Position numbers and translations under genes: made by a program. From Rhizobium sp. RU33A (lineage in GTDB: Bacteria; Pseudomonadota; Alphaproteobacteria; Rhizobiales; Rhizobiaceae), in the NCBI RefSeq assembly GCF_900156055.1, contig NZ_FTMQ01000001.1, forward strand, positions 310,001 through 374,000: a DNA stretch of 64,000 nt, written 5' to 3'. The notes under the pieces were generated by a model. That model was not told the DNA's origin. It searched no databases and saw nothing but the letters and a program-made list of their open reading frames with translations. Every line of letters starts with the position of its first letter. Position 1 is the stretch's first letter. Shown here piece by piece: positions 63,414 to 64,000 of this stretch.

Positions 63414-64000
63414 ATGAGCGTGGAACTGATCGAACGAGACCTTCTCCTGGCAAATCCGACGGCCGCGCCGCTCGGACAGCTCGCCTCCCGTGACATCCTC
63501 GGGCGGATCGGCAATCTCGAAACCCGCATTGCCCGCACTGAACGCGAAATCGACGCTGCCCAGGCCGTGCGCTACCGCGTCTTCGTCGAGGAGATGAAGG
63601 CGCAGGTCTGCATCGAAGATGCCCGCCGCGGCCGGGAAGTCGATAGCTGGGACGCACTCTGCGATCATCTGCTGGTCCTCGACCGTTCGATCGATGGCGA
63701 CGCCGAAGACCAGATTGTCGGTACCTATCGTATCCTTCGCCATGAAGTGGCGATCGCCCATGGCGGCTTCTATTCCGGCTCCGAATTCGGCGTTAACGCG
63801 CTCGTTGCCCGCCATCCGGACAAGCGTTTCATGGAGCTCGGTCGCTCCTGCGTGTTGCCGCAATACCGCACGAAGCGCACGGTTGAACTGCTCTGGCAGG
63901 GCTGCTGGGCCTACGCTCTCCACCACCGCGTTGACGCCATGTTCGGTTGTGGCTCCTTCCCCGGAACGCAGCCAGAGGAGCATGCGCTGGCGCTCTCCTT
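63414..64000 (+). CDS. olsB: L-ornithine N-alpha-acyltransferase OlsB (3' end outside the window)
   Basis: The first 195 codons of an OlsB-type GNAT-fold acyltransferase, cut by the window edge: MSVELIERDLLLANP, then TEREIDAAQAVRYRVFVEEMKAQ, GTYRILRHEVA, FMELGRSCVLPQYRTKRTVELLWQG and FGCGSFPGTQPEEHALALSF. It makes lyso-ornithine lipid from ornithine and 3-hydroxyacyl-ACP; OlsA, usually next, would follow outside the window. It sits behind a candidate Pho box. Confidence 0.9.
   Translation, partial: MSVELIERDLLLANPTAAPLGQLASRDILGRIGNLETRIARTEREIDAAQAVRYRVFVEEMKAQVCIEDARRGREVDSWDALCDHLLVLDRSIDGDAEDQIVGTYRILRHEVAIAHGGFYSGSEFGVNALVARHPDKRFMELGRSCVLPQYRTKRTVELLWQGCWAYALHHRVDAMFGCGSFPGTQPEEHALALS

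Noticed and set aside
1-64000. tRNA, rRNA, CRISPR, transposons, phage genes or defence islands
   Set aside because: No cloverleaf-sized intergenic segments with tRNA features, no repeat-spacer arrays, no transposase or integrase motifs and no terminal inverted repeats were found by reading both strands.

Overview
The window reads as a chromosomal core segment of an alphaproteobacterium of the Rhizobiaceae (Agrobacterium/Rhizobium/Sinorhizobium type). The evidence is high GC, dense gene packing, a rhizobial-type DnaA, a Sinorhizobium-type phosphatidylethanolamine N-methyltransferase (pmtA), an ornithine-lipid acyltransferase (olsB) at the right edge, HWE/HisKA_2 histidine kinases, PhoB-type boxes of 7-bp repeats spaced by 4 bp, GANTC (CcrM) sites before dnaA and a candidate EcfG general-stress promoter. 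I see no rRNA, tRNA, CRISPR array, prophage, insertion sequence or transposase. No block has base composition clearly unlike its neighbours.

Layout. 1-5.6 kb: tspO, then a four-gene minus-strand envelope iron/heme cluster (imelysin, di-heme oxidoreductase, second imelysin, DUF1513 beta-propeller). 5.7-14.1 kb: rsmB, an rlpA-like gene, an SDR, queG, a GST, uppP, a tiny secreted protein, an NDUFA9-like SDR, DUF1330 and pyrF. 14.2-24.7 kb: pmtA, dnaN, rsmI-yraN, a PhoB-type box with ugpBAEC (glycerol-3-phosphate uptake), gshB and comM/yifB. 24.8-31.3 kb: an HWE kinase, cysK, two divergent LysE exporters, a NIPSNAP protein, an EamA transporter, an Lrp regulator and a GNAT. 31.3-39.3 kb: dut, prfC, a HAD phosphatase, a TPP riboswitch with thiD, GFA, pirin, a class II amidotransferase, a YjbR protein and coaBC.

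39.3-49.4 kb: a three-gene signalling operon (CHASE3 kinase, single-domain receiver, receiver-HisKA_2 kinase) behind a candidate EcfG promoter, then ubiB-ubiE, mutM, an enoyl-CoA hydratase, rpsT and dnaA with a long GANTC-rich leader. 49.5-55.7 kb: hemW-rdgB-VOC-rph, hrcA-grpE, ptsN and hpf. 55.9-64 kb: rpoN, lptB-lptA-lptC, ihfB, a LapA-domain protein, two RNA methyltransferases, lspA and the start of olsB.

Themes that tie genes together. Phosphate and membrane lipids: pmtA, ugpBAEC and olsB, the last two with Pho-like boxes. Envelope biogenesis: uppP, lptABC, lspA and lapA. Replication and its control: dnaA, dnaN, ihfB, and nucleotide-pool hygiene by dut and rdgB. Stress and regulation: hrcA-grpE, rpoN-hpf-ptsN and the kinase operon.

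Most of the window is ordinary housekeeping DNA. The most interesting parts are regulatory: a TPP riboswitch with a visible Shine-Dalgarno sequestering hairpin, a four-repeat Pho box, five GANTC sites in 126 bp before dnaA, and the stress-promoter-driven kinase/receiver/kinase operon. I found no convincing wholly new system. The iron/heme cluster and the kinase operon are the best candidates for under-described biology.
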